Positions 8,154 to 17,219 of a DNA stretch of 64,000 nt are shown here, one piece after another. The translations under genes were made by a program, and so were the position numbers. The number at the start of each line of letters is the position of its first letter. Position 1 is the first letter of the stretch. Origin of the DNA: Chloroflexota bacterium (GTDB lineage Bacteria > Chloroflexota > Anaerolineae > Anaerolineales > Villigracilaceae); contig JABFGC010000002.1 of assembly GCA_013112685.1 (NCBI GenBank), positions 816,902 through 880,901 on the forward strand. The letters are read 5' to 3'. The notes under the pieces were generated by a model. The model did not search any database, was not told the origin of the DNA, and saw only the letters and a program-made list of their open reading frames with translations.

Positions 8154-8213
8154 TACGTCAGATGAGATAATGCCGACGAAACAGGATCAAGCCAGGGGTC
8201 GTCCTGAGGCGAA

Positions 8214-8247
8214 ACGTCCGAGGTGAAGAAAGCCTCGGGCGTTTTTA
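8214..8247 (+). terminator. Rho-independent terminator
   Basis: ACGTCCGAGG pairs with CCTCGGGCGT (one G-T pair) across a 9-base loop and is followed directly by TTTTTA. It terminates the transcript of the lipoprotein gene 60 bp upstream. Confidence 0.75.
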
Positions 8248-8358
8248 TACGAGTCGCTATCTCCGTCTTAAGGCGGAGGTGTATTTCCACCCGTTGAAAG
8301 ATGCGTTCTGAGGGAAGGCGTCCTATAATGCAGGCATCGTCACGAAAGGAGAACAGCC

Positions 8359-8517
8359 ATGTCCAACCAATTCATCTTCGTGTTGTCTGGCAAATCCGAC
8401 AGCGAGAAGTTGATTCGCTTTTTCAAGATCGTCGGTTTTCTCGGCGGGATGGTTTGGCTCAGCCGCATCTTGATTGTCATCGCAATCATCGGCGGCATTC
8501 TGTTCCTGATGGAATGA
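8359..8517 (+). CDS. 52-residue membrane microprotein
   Basis: AAAGGAG lies 7 bp before the ATG at 8359. The product starts with a polar segment (MSNQFIFVLSGKSDSEKLIR) and has one long hydrophobic helix (SRILIVIAIIGGILFLME) at the C-terminus. It follows a clear terminator and precedes another gene with a good ribosome site by 41 bp, so it is probably co-transcribed with that gene. Function unknown. Confidence 0.55.
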   Translation: MSNQFIFVLSGKSDSEKLIRFFKIVGFLGGMVWLSRILIVIAIIGGILFLME

Positions 8518-8558
8518 AAACTCGTTGCGTCAACTGGAAATTCAAAGGAGTTGTTACT

Positions 8559-9074
8559 ATGAACGCTATGCGCGCATGGAAAAGAGAACAGGTCTCCCGC
8601 TATGGGGGAATGATGAGGCTCGGGGAACGCGCTGATTTCCCGCAGTTGCCCGCTAACGCGCTGGTCTCGATTACACATGGCATCAACATGAAACTGCATC
8701 AGATTATCGTCAGCACCCTGGTCAATGAAATATTCATCATGCCTTCTTTGGTGCGCAATGAAAACCTGTTGTATGCTGAAGGTCACGGCAATCTGGTCAG
8801 CGGCGAAAGCCTGCTCATTACCGTGTGGCGCGGCAAGGGAATGATCCAGTTTCGGGACCACGGTTCACATGGCTGGGCAAAAGAGCGGTTGACGCGTTTT
8901 GTGTTCGGTCAGGACGTCATCGCCTGGTTTCTCACTTACGCGCCGAAGGATCACTGCATTCCCAGCGCAGAGGAAGCGCGATATCTTGCAGAGGCTTTTG
9001 GCAAGATGATGGTGAAAGGTTCCTTTGTCCGTTCGGCTGTTCGACCTGTTTTCGTAAATGAGGCGCAAGCATGA
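8559..9074 (+). CDS. protein of unknown function
   Basis: Not recognised. The ATG at 8559 has AAAGGAG 8 bp upstream and gives 171 residues. The product is soluble and mixed alpha/beta, with an internal block HGNLVSGESLLITVWRGKG and a conserved-looking helix PSAEEARYLAEAFGKMM near the C-terminus. The stop overlaps the start of the DinB-like gene (ATGA), implying coupled translation. Confidence 0.65.
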   Translation: MNAMRAWKREQVSRYGGMMRLGERADFPQLPANALVSITHGINMKLHQIIVSTLVNEIFIMPSLVRNENLLYAEGHGNLVSGESLLITVWRGKGMIQFRDHGSHGWAKERLTRFVFGQDVIAWFLTYAPKDHCIPSAEEARYLAEAFGKMMVKGSFVRSAVRPVFVNEAQA

Positions 9075-9598
9075 TGACGAAGCCTCAATTACTTGAAACC
9101 CTGCGGACTCGCCGCGCCGAATGGGACGCCCTGCTGGCATCCGTCGGCGAAGAACGCATGACCCAACCTGGCGCGGCGGGACATTGGTCGGTGAAGGACA
9201 TCGTCTGCCACGTCACCGCCTACGAACACTGGCTGGTGGAATGGCTGACCGCGGCGTCGCAAAATACCTTCCCCGCGCCTTCGCCTCTCGATGACGCGGA
9301 TGTGGAACGGCGAAACGCGCGCGTCTACGAGATGACCCGCTCCATGTCTTTGCCCGATGTCATGAACGACGCGCGTCAAAACTTTGAAGCGTTGCTCAAC
9401 ATCATCAAAACTTTATCCGACGGATATTTCGACAACCCTCAAAGCGCCGAATGGTTCATGAAGCCGTATTGGAGCAAAATGAAAACCGTTCCTGACGCGG
9501 TCATCAACCTCAGCGCGGATCATTACGAAGAACACATCCCGTCCATCAAGAATTGGATCAGCAACTTCGGTGGTCGAGTAGCCCAGAGCGAAGCGTAG
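9071..9598 (+). CDS. DinB-like four-helix bundle protein (ClbS/DfsB type)
   Basis: A 175-residue protein of the DinB/YfiT superfamily. The N-terminus (MTKPQLLETLRTRRAEWDALL) is followed by the family block WSVKDIVCHVTAYEHWLVEW, which carries the first metal-ligand His; another His is in SADHYEEHIPSI. ClbS-like members detoxify reactive products; other DinB relatives are thiol-dependent transferases. The last eight residues (GRVAQSEA) are encoded by a palindromic repeat that begins at 9569, so the C-terminus appears to have been replaced or extended by the repeat. Confidence 0.78.
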   Translation: MMTKPQLLETLRTRRAEWDALLASVGEERMTQPGAAGHWSVKDIVCHVTAYEHWLVEWLTAASQNTFPAPSPLDDADVERRNARVYEMTRSMSLPDVMNDARQNFEALLNIIKTLSDGYFDNPQSAEWFMKPYWSKMKTVPDAVINLSADHYEEHIPSIKNWISNFGGRVAQSEA

Positions 9599-9717
9599 CG
9601 AAGACGAAGGGCGTACCGAGACCACCGCGCAGTAAAGCAATGCTTGTTACAAGCTTGCACTTGAACATCGTTGGTCTCGATACGGGGCGGACGAACACCG
9701 CCCCTACTCGACCAACG
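9569..9717. repeat. two GGTCGAGTAG-type palindromic repeats
   Basis: The first copy, 9569-9626, begins GGTGGTCGAGTA and ends TACCGAGACCACC. The second, 9669-9717, runs from CGTTGGTCTCGATACGGGGC to the complementary CCTACTCGACCAACGG, with a GGGGCGG/CCGCCCC core. Both have imperfect inverted ends of about 12 bp. The first overlaps the last codons of the DinB-like gene. Confidence 0.65.
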
Positions 9718-9743
9718 GAATATCTTTCAAAGGAGAAACCATA

Positions 9744-10499
9744 ATGAGACTTGCTGTACTATCCGACGTTCACGGAAATTGTTTTGCATTGGAAACCGCG
9801 CTGGCGGATATGAAGAAGGTTGGCTTCGATCACATCGTCTGCAACGGTGACATGATCCAAAGCGAACCTCAGCCGCACGAGACCGTGCAACTTTTACGCG
9901 AGATGAAATGCTCCATCGTGACGGGCAACTCCGATGCGTGGCTGATGACGGGGGTCGAGACCGACGCGCATCTCATCTCAGAGGAGCGCCGCAAGAAACT
10001 GGACACCGTCCGCGAGTGGTCGTTGAGCAAACTCACAGACGATGACCGCGCCTTCATCAACGCGTTCCAGCCGACGGTCACAGTTGATTTGGGTCGCGGC
10101 AGAAATCTTTTAGCGTTCCACGGCTCGCCGACTTCGTTTGACCAGTTCCTTTTGCCGTCCACGCCTGAGGATGAATTTCAGGAAATCCTCAAGCCTTACG
10201 CGGACAACATCCTCACGGGTGGACACATGCACCTGCAATACACCCGCCGCCTGCGCGACAGCCAGAACTTTTTCTTCAACCCTGGCAGTGTCGGCGTGGC
10301 ATACAACCATGAGCAATCCAACCCGAACGGACTGCTCGACCCCTGGGCGGAATATGCCGTGCTGACCGTGGAAGGCGCTCAAGCGAGTCTTGAATTCCGC
10401 CGCATCCCTCTCGACATGCAAAAGATGGCGGACATCTATCGCAACAGCGACCGCCCGTTTGCGGATACAGCGATGGAACAATACACGCGTTACGAGTGA
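9744..10499 (+). CDS. calcineurin-like metallophosphoesterase
   Basis: A 251-residue phosphoesterase with the full metal-binding set: LSDVHGNCFALE (Asp8, His10), CNGDMIQSEPQ, TGNSDAWL, LLAFHGSPTSF and TGGHMHLQYT. The compact form matches YfcE/MJ0936-like enzymes that hydrolyse phosphodiesters. AAAGGAG precedes the ATG by 8 bp. It shares TGATG with the Nudix gene. The substrate is unknown. Confidence 0.88.
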   Translation: MRLAVLSDVHGNCFALETALADMKKVGFDHIVCNGDMIQSEPQPHETVQLLREMKCSIVTGNSDAWLMTGVETDAHLISEERRKKLDTVREWSLSKLTDDDRAFINAFQPTVTVDLGRGRNLLAFHGSPTSFDQFLLPSTPEDEFQEILKPYADNILTGGHMHLQYTRRLRDSQNFFFNPGSVGVAYNHEQSNPNGLLDPWAEYAVLTVEGAQASLEFRRIPLDMQKMADIYRNSDRPFADTAMEQYTRYE

Positions 10500-10948
10500 T
10501 GATGAAGACTCACAGAAAAGTCTACGGTTACTTCATCAGGCGCAATCCGCAGGGAGCGGCGCAACTGCTCGTCTTCACCGCTCCCGATGGATCATTCCGC
10601 TTCCCTGGCGGTACGGTGGACGAAGGCGAAGACCTGTTCGAGGGCTTGACGCGCGAACTGCGCGAAGAGACGGGCATCAGCGATTTCAAGGTTTTGCGCA
10701 AATTGGGCGTCCATGCGTATTACAAGCCCGATGTTCGTAAGTACGTCGAGCGGCATGATTATCTTTTGCAGGCAGCAGCGCCCTTGCCAGATCAATTTTC
10801 TTACACCGTCCAAAGCCACGACAAGGATGATGGCATGGTCTTCGATTGTCACTGGATGAGCCGTGGTGAAATCGGTCAACTCGATTGGGAGTTCAGGGAT
10901 TACGTCACGCCCGAATATCTTCCCGAATTTTTTCAAATGACGAACTGA
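10499..10948 (+). CDS. NUDIX hydrolase
   Basis: Hydrolase of nucleoside diphosphates linked to another moiety. A complete Nudix box is present at about residues 37-60: G-x5-E-x7-RELREETGI, with FPGG before it. I place the start at the ATG at 10499 (TGATG overlap with the phosphoesterase stop); a second ATG follows immediately. The pairing of a Nudix enzyme and a phosphoesterase suggests a nucleotide-cleaning module, but no substrate can be read. Confidence 0.85.
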   Translation: MMKTHRKVYGYFIRRNPQGAAQLLVFTAPDGSFRFPGGTVDEGEDLFEGLTRELREETGISDFKVLRKLGVHAYYKPDVRKYVERHDYLLQAAAPLPDQFSYTVQSHDKDDGMVFDCHWMSRGEIGQLDWEFRDYVTPEYLPEFFQMTN

Positions 10949-10960
10949 TTAGAGGTATCC

Positions 10961-11842
10961 ATGTCCAAATTCAATCAACAACTTCACCTCCCCGACGGTC
11001 GCTGGCTTGGTTTCGACGAGCGCGGCGCGCCGAACGGAAAGCCGCTCTTCTATTTTCACGGTTCGCCTGGTTCGCGCCTCGAAGCGACTCTTTATGTGAA
11101 TGAGGATATATTGCAATCGCTCGATGTCCGTCTGATTGCGATGGACCGCCCAGGCATGGGACTCTCCGACTTTCAGCGTAATCGCCGACTCTTGGATTTC
11201 CCCAATGATGTTCTCGCGCTTGCGGATCACCTCGGCATCGAACGCTTTTCCACCATCGCCTACTCGCTCGGCGGTCCCTACGGCTTCGCCTGTGCGTTTA
11301 CGGTCCCACAGCGACTGCATAAAGTGGGCATCGTCAGCGGCGCGGCGTTGTTCACCGAGCCTGAACTGGTGAACAACATCAACGAAGGGACGCGCAAATT
11401 CCTGACCCTGCCGCGCGAAAAGCCCTTCCTTTCGCATCTGTTTATCGGAATGGCGCTGGGAGTCATGCCGCGCATTGCTCCCAACCGATTCGTCGCCCAA
11501 GCCAATTCGCTTCTCCCCGAAGCCGACCGTACCGTGCTCGTAACAAATCCTGTTCTCCAAAAAGGATTCGTCAACACGGTGCGCGAAGCGACCAGGCAGG
11601 GGACGCACGGCGTGCAGCACGAGTCCTTGCTCACGGTCACGGATTACGGATTCCGTTTGCAGGATATTCAAACGCCCGTCCTCCTCTGGCATGGGGAGGC
11701 GGATCAAAACATCCCAGTGGAAATGGCGCGTTTCGCCGCGTCCGCCATCCCGAAGTGCGAAGCGAAGTTTTATCCGAACGAAGGTCATCTCTCGTTGTTC
11801 AAAAAACATGCGGAGGAAATCGTCCGCGAGTTGGTGAATTGA
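10961..11842 (+). CDS. alpha/beta hydrolase
   Basis: A 293-residue alpha/beta hydrolase. It has FYFHGSPGSRLE (oxyanion loop), MDRPGMGLSDF, the nucleophile elbow TIAYSLGGPYG, the acid in LLWHGEADQNIP and the catalytic His in NEGHLSLF. It is the first of three hydrolase genes in a row and is followed immediately (TGAATG) by a lipoprotein hydrolase. Start chosen at the ATG preceded by AGAGGTATCC. Confidence 0.87.
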   Translation: MSKFNQQLHLPDGRWLGFDERGAPNGKPLFYFHGSPGSRLEATLYVNEDILQSLDVRLIAMDRPGMGLSDFQRNRRLLDFPNDVLALADHLGIERFSTIAYSLGGPYGFACAFTVPQRLHKVGIVSGAALFTEPELVNNINEGTRKFLTLPREKPFLSHLFIGMALGVMPRIAPNRFVAQANSLLPEADRTVLVTNPVLQKGFVNTVREATRQGTHGVQHESLLTVTDYGFRLQDIQTPVLLWHGEADQNIPVEMARFAASAIPKCEAKFYPNEGHLSLFKKHAEEIVRELVN

Positions 11843-12856
11843 ATGAGACGACTCGTTAATTGGATTTTACTGACTCTCGTCCTAGCCTCATGCGGAAGCG
11901 CAACTCCGCCTCTCTCTTCGCCCGCGCCTGATTCTGACCATTCGGCTTTTCTCTCCGCTGACGTGACGATAGACACAGGCGCGGTCACCCTCGCAGGGAC
12001 ATTGCTCACGCCGCTCGATGAATCACCCGCGCCAGCCGTCATCATCGTCCCTGGTTCTGGCGCAGCGACACGTAATGGCAGTTGGAACATGTATCGCGCT
12101 ATCGGCGAGTATCTCGCGGAGCGCGGCATCGCGGTCTTGCTCTACGACAAACGCGGCGTCGGCGGCTCGACGGGCGATTGGGAATCCGAGACCTTCGACG
12201 AGCGCGCGCAAGATGTCGCAGCGCTAGTGAAGTATTTGCAAAGCCGAGATGGCATTGATCCTAATCGAATCGGACTCATTGGTCACAGCCAGGGCGCGTA
12301 CATTGCTCCGCTGGTCGTTGCGAAATTTTCAAGCGACGTAAAGTTTGTCGTCATGCTCGCGGGTTCGGGCGAGAAGGTCTGGGATCAAATCTTAACCAAC
12401 GAACGCGCCGAGTCAATAGGCAATGACTTATCGGAGAATGAAGTAGATGAAAAAGTCTCCAGTCTCGAAAGTCAACTTCGATTCATTGAGCAAGTCCAAT
12501 CCCCATGCCGCGCGCTCAAAGCGCATTACCTGTGCTTTGTCATTGACTACGACCCCGCGTCTGCGCTCGAAAAGCTGACCATCCCGACTCTCGCCCTCTA
12601 CGCCGAACTCGATACGCAAGTCCCGCCTGATGTGAACATTCCTCTGGTTGAGTCCGCGCTGAAAACGGCAGGCAACACCGATTACATCATTCACACCTTC
12701 GAGCAAGCCAATCACTGGTTCGCGCCAGCCCAAATCGGCACCACGACCGAAATGCGCGAGTTGATGAAAGGCGGCGACAGCTATGAATTTGTCCCTGGAT
12801 TTTTGGAGATGATTGGAGATTGGATCGCAAAACAATTCGACCATCCATCGGCGTGA
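11843..12856 (+). CDS. secreted lipoprotein alpha/beta hydrolase
   Basis: A 337-residue hydrolase with a lipoprotein signal (ILLTLVLASCGSA, lipobox cysteine at about residue 17) and a Ser/Pro-rich linker. The catalytic domain carries IIVPGSGAATRNGSW, YDKRGVGGSTGDW, the nucleophile elbow LIGHSQGAYIA, the acid in ALYAELDTQVP and His in EQANHWFAP. It resembles dienelactone-hydrolase-like and prolyl-oligopeptidase-like esterases (DUF1100-type). It is likely membrane-anchored on the outer face. Its ATG follows the previous stop directly. Confidence 0.85.
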   Translation: MRRLVNWILLTLVLASCGSATPPLSSPAPDSDHSAFLSADVTIDTGAVTLAGTLLTPLDESPAPAVIIVPGSGAATRNGSWNMYRAIGEYLAERGIAVLLYDKRGVGGSTGDWESETFDERAQDVAALVKYLQSRDGIDPNRIGLIGHSQGAYIAPLVVAKFSSDVKFVVMLAGSGEKVWDQILTNERAESIGNDLSENEVDEKVSSLESQLRFIEQVQSPCRALKAHYLCFVIDYDPASALEKLTIPTLALYAELDTQVPPDVNIPLVESALKTAGNTDYIIHTFEQANHWFAPAQIGTTTEMRELMKGGDSYEFVPGFLEMIGDWIAKQFDHPSA

Positions 12857-12958
12857 GAACACTGATCGACAGGGAAGCGTAAAGTCGGTCTAAAGTCTGA
12901 GGCGGGGATCGGTCATCCAGTGGTTATCGCGGCAAACAACATTTGATATTCTTTGCGC

Positions 12959-13852
12959 ATGGAAACAGAACTCATTATCACCCATTCGCCCTTTTTGCAA
13001 TTGCCTATTGAAAGCGTCCTCGCGCCAACGCGCTATGGCGATACCCATATCCTCGCCAGCGGACCCCAGGACGCGCCGCCGCTTGTGCTGCTTCCCGCCA
13101 TGGGCGTCACTTCCAGGATGTGGCAGCCGAACCGCGCCGCGCTGGGTCGGGACTATCGAACCTACGCGTTGGACGTGATTGGCGACATGGGTAAAAGCGT
13201 TCTCTACGACCAGGAACATTATCCCAAAAATGGACAGGCACACAGCGAGTGGCTGGTGGATGTGTTCGATGAGATTGGAATCGAAGGAGCGCATGTCATT
13301 GGCGCATCCATGGGCGGCTGGATTGCGATGAGCCATGCCATCCACGCGCCTGAACGCGTCAAGCGAATGGTATTGCTCAGACCGATGGGTTTGCCCTCAT
13401 GGTGGACAACGCTCAAAGTGTTGTCTCATCTTTGGTCCGTCTTTCTTTTCCCAACCCAATCGAACATAGAGCGAACCATTCACTGGGCGTTGGGCGAGAA
13501 TTCCTCCGTGCGCGCTGCCGCAGACTTTATCGCGACGGGCGCAAGGAATTTTTCCACATACAAGGTCGCGCCTCCCCTGCCTGTCCTCGATGACCAATTG
13601 CGCAAGATAAAAACACCCATGCTGTTGATGTTGGGCGAACGCGACAATGTCATCGGCAACGCGCTGGAAATTGCGAAACGCGCCCGACGATTCATCCCTC
13701 ACGTCACAGTGGACATCCTCCCGAACACAGGTCACATGATGAACACAGAAAAGCCTGAGTACGTCAACGCGCGCATTCTGAGTTTTCTCCAGGAGGTGAA
13801 CCATGAACACAAAGACGGAGATGCTTTCCGACGAAAGTCCGAAGACAGGTAA
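12959..13852 (+). CDS. alpha/beta hydrolase
   Basis: A 297-residue hydrolase. It has LLPAMGVTSRMWQPN, the nucleophile elbow VIGASMGGWIAM, the acid in LMLGERDNVIG and His in NTGHMMNTEKP. The ATG at 12959 is used because an upstream TTG (12953) adds only two residues. No Shine-Dalgarno sequence is visible and the start is preceded by TTGATATTCT, so leaderless translation is possible. The C-terminal tail overlaps a short frame with a strong ribosome site at 13803. Confidence 0.85.
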   Translation: METELIITHSPFLQLPIESVLAPTRYGDTHILASGPQDAPPLVLLPAMGVTSRMWQPNRAALGRDYRTYALDVIGDMGKSVLYDQEHYPKNGQAHSEWLVDVFDEIGIEGAHVIGASMGGWIAMSHAIHAPERVKRMVLLRPMGLPSWWTTLKVLSHLWSVFLFPTQSNIERTIHWALGENSSVRAAADFIATGARNFSTYKVAPPLPVLDDQLRKIKTPMLLMLGERDNVIGNALEIAKRARRFIPHVTVDILPNTGHMMNTEKPEYVNARILSFLQEVNHEHKDGDAFRRKSEDR

Positions 13853-13880
13853 ATTCACATCGGATAGGATTGACTCATAA
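13803..13880 (+). CDS. putative 25-residue peptide
   Basis: CAGGAGGTGAACC gives an almost perfect Shine-Dalgarno 6 bp before the ATG at 13803. The peptide is hydrophilic (MNTKTEMLSDESPKTGKF...). It overlaps the last codons of the hydrolase in another frame and ends 23 bp before the next gene. It could be a real microprotein or a translational relay into the membrane-protein gene. Confidence 0.3.
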   Translation: MNTKTEMLSDESPKTGKFTSDRIDS

Positions 13881-13903
13881 AAATCCCATTCAGAAGGAGT
13901 GAA

Positions 13904-14296
13904 ATGACAATGAATACGAAAAAAGGATCATGGATTTTCGTTGGCTTGGGACTCGTGGCGCTTGGCATCGCAATACTGGCGGCTCCCTCGCAATGGGAGG
14001 GACCCGTGCTTGTCCCAATCAGCCCTGGTCATGGAATATCCGCTTTGGATATGTTTGGGGTCGCGCCGATCCTGATCGGTACGGGTTGGCTGTACGTTGG
14101 GTTGTGGCAGCGCCGCCAGCGGATTTTTGAGTCCATTCAGCGGTCGCCTCGGCTTGGCGGATCGAGCGTATTCGTCGCGGGGCTGGGAATGGGTCTATTG
14201 CTCGCCTCGTCCTTTTCGGCGTTCTTTTGGTGGTATGCGGTGGGCGCATTCCTGTTTGGCGTCATGCTGATCGTCGCGTTGAAAGTGGCGGCATAA
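13904..14296 (+). CDS. small four-helix membrane protein of unknown function
   Basis: A 130-residue protein with four hydrophobic segments (about residues 9-27, 46-66, 86-104, 107-128). AAGGAGTGAA lies just before the ATG at 13904; a second ATG two codons later has more usual spacing. No family motif recognised. It is in the same transcript as the neighbouring hydrolase and monooxygenase genes. Confidence 0.65.
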   Translation: MTMNTKKGSWIFVGLGLVALGIAILAAPSQWEGPVLVPISPGHGISALDMFGVAPILIGTGWLYVGLWQRRQRIFESIQRSPRLGGSSVFVAGLGMGLLLASSFSAFFWWYAVGAFLFGVMLIVALKVAA

Positions 14297-14322
14297 GCGT
14301 ACATCGAATCACTGGAGGCATC

Positions 14323-14643
14323 ATGATCGCAAGAATCTGGCGCGGCATTACCTCAATAGAAAAAGCGGACGAATATACAGAGCATCAGAACAAAACAGGC
14401 ATCGCGGATTACCAGTCCACGGAAGGGAATCGCGGCGCGTATGTCCTGCGGCGCATCGAAGGCGAACAGGCGCATTTCCTCGTACTCTCCTTCTGGGATT
14501 CGGTTGAGTCCATCAAAAAGTTTGCAGGCGAAGATTACGAGAAGGCGCGTTATTATCCTGATGATGTGAAATACCTCTTGGAATTCCCCGAGAAGGTCGA
14601 GCATTACGAAGTGATCGTCAGCGCACCGACAACGGAATCGTGA
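14323..14643 (+). CDS. antibiotic biosynthesis monooxygenase (ABM) domain protein
   Basis: A 106-residue ferredoxin-like dimeric alpha/beta-barrel protein. MIARIWRGITSIEKADEYTEH starts the first beta-alpha unit and HFLVLSFWDSVESIKKFAG the second; RYYPDDVKYLLEFPEKVEHYEV closes the fold. ABM domains include small monooxygenases and heme-degrading enzymes, but many have no known activity. GGAGG precedes the ATG by 4 bp. The 3' end overlaps the convergent kinase gene by 26 bp. Confidence 0.75.
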   Translation: MIARIWRGITSIEKADEYTEHQNKTGIADYQSTEGNRGAYVLRRIEGEQAHFLVLSFWDSVESIKKFAGEDYEKARYYPDDVKYLLEFPEKVEHYEVIVSAPTTES

Positions 14644-15912
14644 TTTGAATCCGCGTCCCGACATTTGGCGCGCTTTCGATATTGAACGTCCCACCAACCT
14701 TCTCTGCGCGTTCGCGCATCGTGTGCATTCCCAGATGACCAGGGGAACTCCGCGCTCGTATCGAACCCTGCGCCGTCATCGGAAATTCTCAATACCAACT
14801 TGTCACTTTCGGCTTTCAACCTAACATCAACATGATTCGCCCCCGCATGTTTGGCGATATTGTTCATCGCCTCCTGCGCGATCCGATACAGCGCCTCCTT
14901 GACCTCGATCGCGACATCGGGTTCATCAACCCGCTTCGAGCGTGACTTCGAGTTGGTGGCGCGCGCCCAAAGCGTTGACCAACTTCCCCAGCGCCGCGAC
15001 CAGCCCCTCGGTCCGCAATGATTCGGGGCGCAACTCGAAGATCAACGCGCGCATTTCAGCGAGTCCCGCGTCGGCGAGCGATAGCACATAATCCAATAGT
15101 TCGGCGGCTTTGGCTGGCTCGCGCTCCAGAAGAGTCCGCGCGGTGCGCGCGCCGAGTCCGATTCCATACAACGCCTGCGAAACGGAATCGTGCAACTCGC
15201 GCGCCAGTTTCTGGCGTTCCTCCAGAGCCGCCAAATCCCCCGCCTGTTTGTAGAGCCGCGCGTTCTCGATGGCAATGGCGGCGTAGTTGGCGAACGCCAT
15301 GGCGAGTTCCGCGCGCGCGGGGGTGTAATAATTCACATCCGCATGAGTCAGGACGAGCGCGCCGACGGGTTTTTCGCGCGCAATAAGCGGGATGCTCATC
15401 CAGGAATTGCTCCCCGCGTACACCGCCTGCATGCCGCGTTTGGCGATGTTGCCGCGCACGCGCCCCGCCAGATAGGTGTCGGCGTTCAGGTCTGGGATGA
15501 TCGACGGCTTGCCCGCCTCCAGCATTTTGAGCGTGTTGGGATGCTCGCTCAGGCTTTCGCGTTCGTTCAACATCGGGGAATCGCCGCCGCGCTGTTCGAG
15601 CAATACAAGGTCATCGCCCTCGAGGGAACTGATGCTGGCGAGGCGGTAATCCACCACTTCTTTCAATTGGTCGAGGATCAAACCCAGCAATGGCTCCAGT
15701 TCGAGCGTGGTGGTGATGTTCTGCAAAACCCGCAAAAGCGTGGACAACTCGCGCGTGCGTTCTTCCACGCGGCGTTCGAGTTGCTGTTCTGTTTCCCTCA
15801 AAGCGGCGTTCGCCGCGGCGAGTTCCGCGTTGCGTTTCTGGAGTTCCTCCTGCAAACGGGAGAATTCCATCGGCAACATGCCCGGTTCTTCATGCGGGTT
15901 GAGTAAAGTCAT
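14618..15912 (-). CDS. GAF sensor histidine kinase (NarL-system type), two frameshifts
   Basis: Cytoplasmic two-component kinase: coiled coil (residues 17-60), GAF domain (about 60-215), HisKA_3 phosphoacceptor helix (LEERQKLARELHDSVSQALYG, His in ELHDS) and HATPase_c. The first frame stops at 14926 after LEVTLEAG. One extra T at about 14929 hides the continuation VAIEVKEALYRIAQEAMNN and the ATP-binding LRISDDGAGFD. One extra G in GGGG at 14742-14745 hides LGMHTMRERAEKVGG and the final strand. Removing both restores a normal protein ending at 14618. It follows its cognate regulator by 46 bp. The indels are probably sequence errors. Confidence 0.8.
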
Positions 15913-15958
15913 TATGATTCATTATGCGCAGACGCAAGAGAGCGTCCGCTACGCCATG

Positions 15959-16588
15959 TCATTGAGATACCAAGCCGATTCGTACCGCATGGAGCGCGGC
16001 TTGCGTCCGGCTGGTTAATCCCAACTTCATCAAAATATTGCTAACGTGAGTCTTGACCGTCTTTTCCCCGATTATAAGTTCGTTGGCAATCTCTTTATTC
16101 GAGCGACCCACTGCCAACAGGCGCAGCACATCGGTCTCGCGCTCGGTCAATTTTTCGGGGCTGTCGGGCGCTTTGATCTCGCGCACCAGTCGCGCCGCGG
16201 CTTGTGGGGAAAGTTGCACCTGTCCGTTCGCGGCGGCTTTTATGGCGCGGCATAATTCATCGGCTTGTGTATCTTTCAATAAATAACCGATCGCCCCTTC
16301 GCGCACCGCGCCGATCACTTTTTCGTCTTCCAGCACGCTAGTTAACGCGATGATTTCCACATCAGGGAGTTCTTTCCGCAGGTGTTGAATCGCGGTGATG
16401 CCGTCCATGACTGGCATGAGCAAATCCATCAACACGACATCGGGCTTGAGTTTGCGCGCCTGTTCGATTCCCTCCTCGCCGTTCGACGCTTCGCCGACCA
16501 CCTCCAGGTCCGGGTCAAGCGACAGGTACATTCTCAACCCCTGACGAGCCACGCTGTGATCGTCCACGAGCAGGATGCGGATGGGCAT
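15959..16588 (-). CDS. NarL/LuxR family response regulator
   Basis: A 209-residue regulator. The receiver has Asp-Asp in LLVDDHSVARQG, the phosphoacceptor Asp in DVVLMDLLMPVMDG, and Lys in YLLKDTQ. A LuxR helix-turn-helix follows (LTERETDVLRLLAVGRSNKE, EKTVKTHVSNIL). The ATG at 16588 is used because the upstream extension to 16630 has no homology. It is transcribed just before the histidine kinase, which is presumably its partner. The target genes are unknown. Confidence 0.9.
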   Translation of the reverse strand: MPIRILLVDDHSVARQGLRMYLSLDPDLEVVGEASNGEEGIEQARKLKPDVVLMDLLMPVMDGITAIQHLRKELPDVEIIALTSVLEDEKVIGAVREGAIGYLLKDTQADELCRAIKAAANGQVQLSPQAAARLVREIKAPDSPEKLTERETDVLRLLAVGRSNKEIANELIIGEKTVKTHVSNILMKLGLTSRTQAALHAVRIGLVSQ

Positions 16589-17219
16589 GAATCGGATTAG
16601 ATGGGTGCGTGCATGGCGCGTCAATGTCACTTCGTCAACCTGGGATGTTGTTGCAGTACTTCGCCGATGTAGAGGCTGAGTATCTCCGCTCGCTGCTCAA
16701 TCCGCAATTGTCCGCCAAATGCCCTTCCCTTACATCGAATTCGGGTAGATATTCCTGCAATCAGCGATCGTGGTCGGGTTATTTTTTGGCGCACAATCCG
16801 GCACTCTTTTTGCAAAGCAAGCGTTTTCTCGGCCGCTCTCATGATTTCATCGTGCGAGGGCATGTAGTGGGATTTGCAAAGTTTATCCGGAGGATTGTGT
16901 GATTTTTTGTCCACTGCTTGTGTCGGTTTTACAGGCTTGCGGGGGAACCTCTCCATACAGCGTCTCGTTGTAGTGACTGGAGACGTAAGTCGCGCAGATC
17001 GCAAAACCGAAGGCAATTCCTTCCGGGCTGAAATCCCGCCCAACATTGTTAACCTGCCTGAAGGACCATATCGTCAACATCAACGGCGTTAACGCAAATT
17101 TCGACCCGCGCGTGCTCCCGACACGATAGCCCTGGGTTGAACAACCACCCAGCAAAGGTTGTAACCTGCGTGGGCTGACAAAAGATGGATAAGACTCCAT
17201 CGCCGGAGGCAAATGAACC
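16589..17219. other. 630-bp stretch without a convincing gene
   Basis: Short overlapping frames exist on both strands. The best is on the minus strand (about 16627-16866, MPSHDEIMRAAEKTLALQKE...), with helical character but no ribosome site and no recognised family. Another minus frame (16883-17100) reads DFSPEGIAFGFAICATYVSS. The two lie in different frames and may be pieces of one decayed minus-strand gene. GGAGG at 17205 belongs to the next plus-strand gene. Confidence 0.35.
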
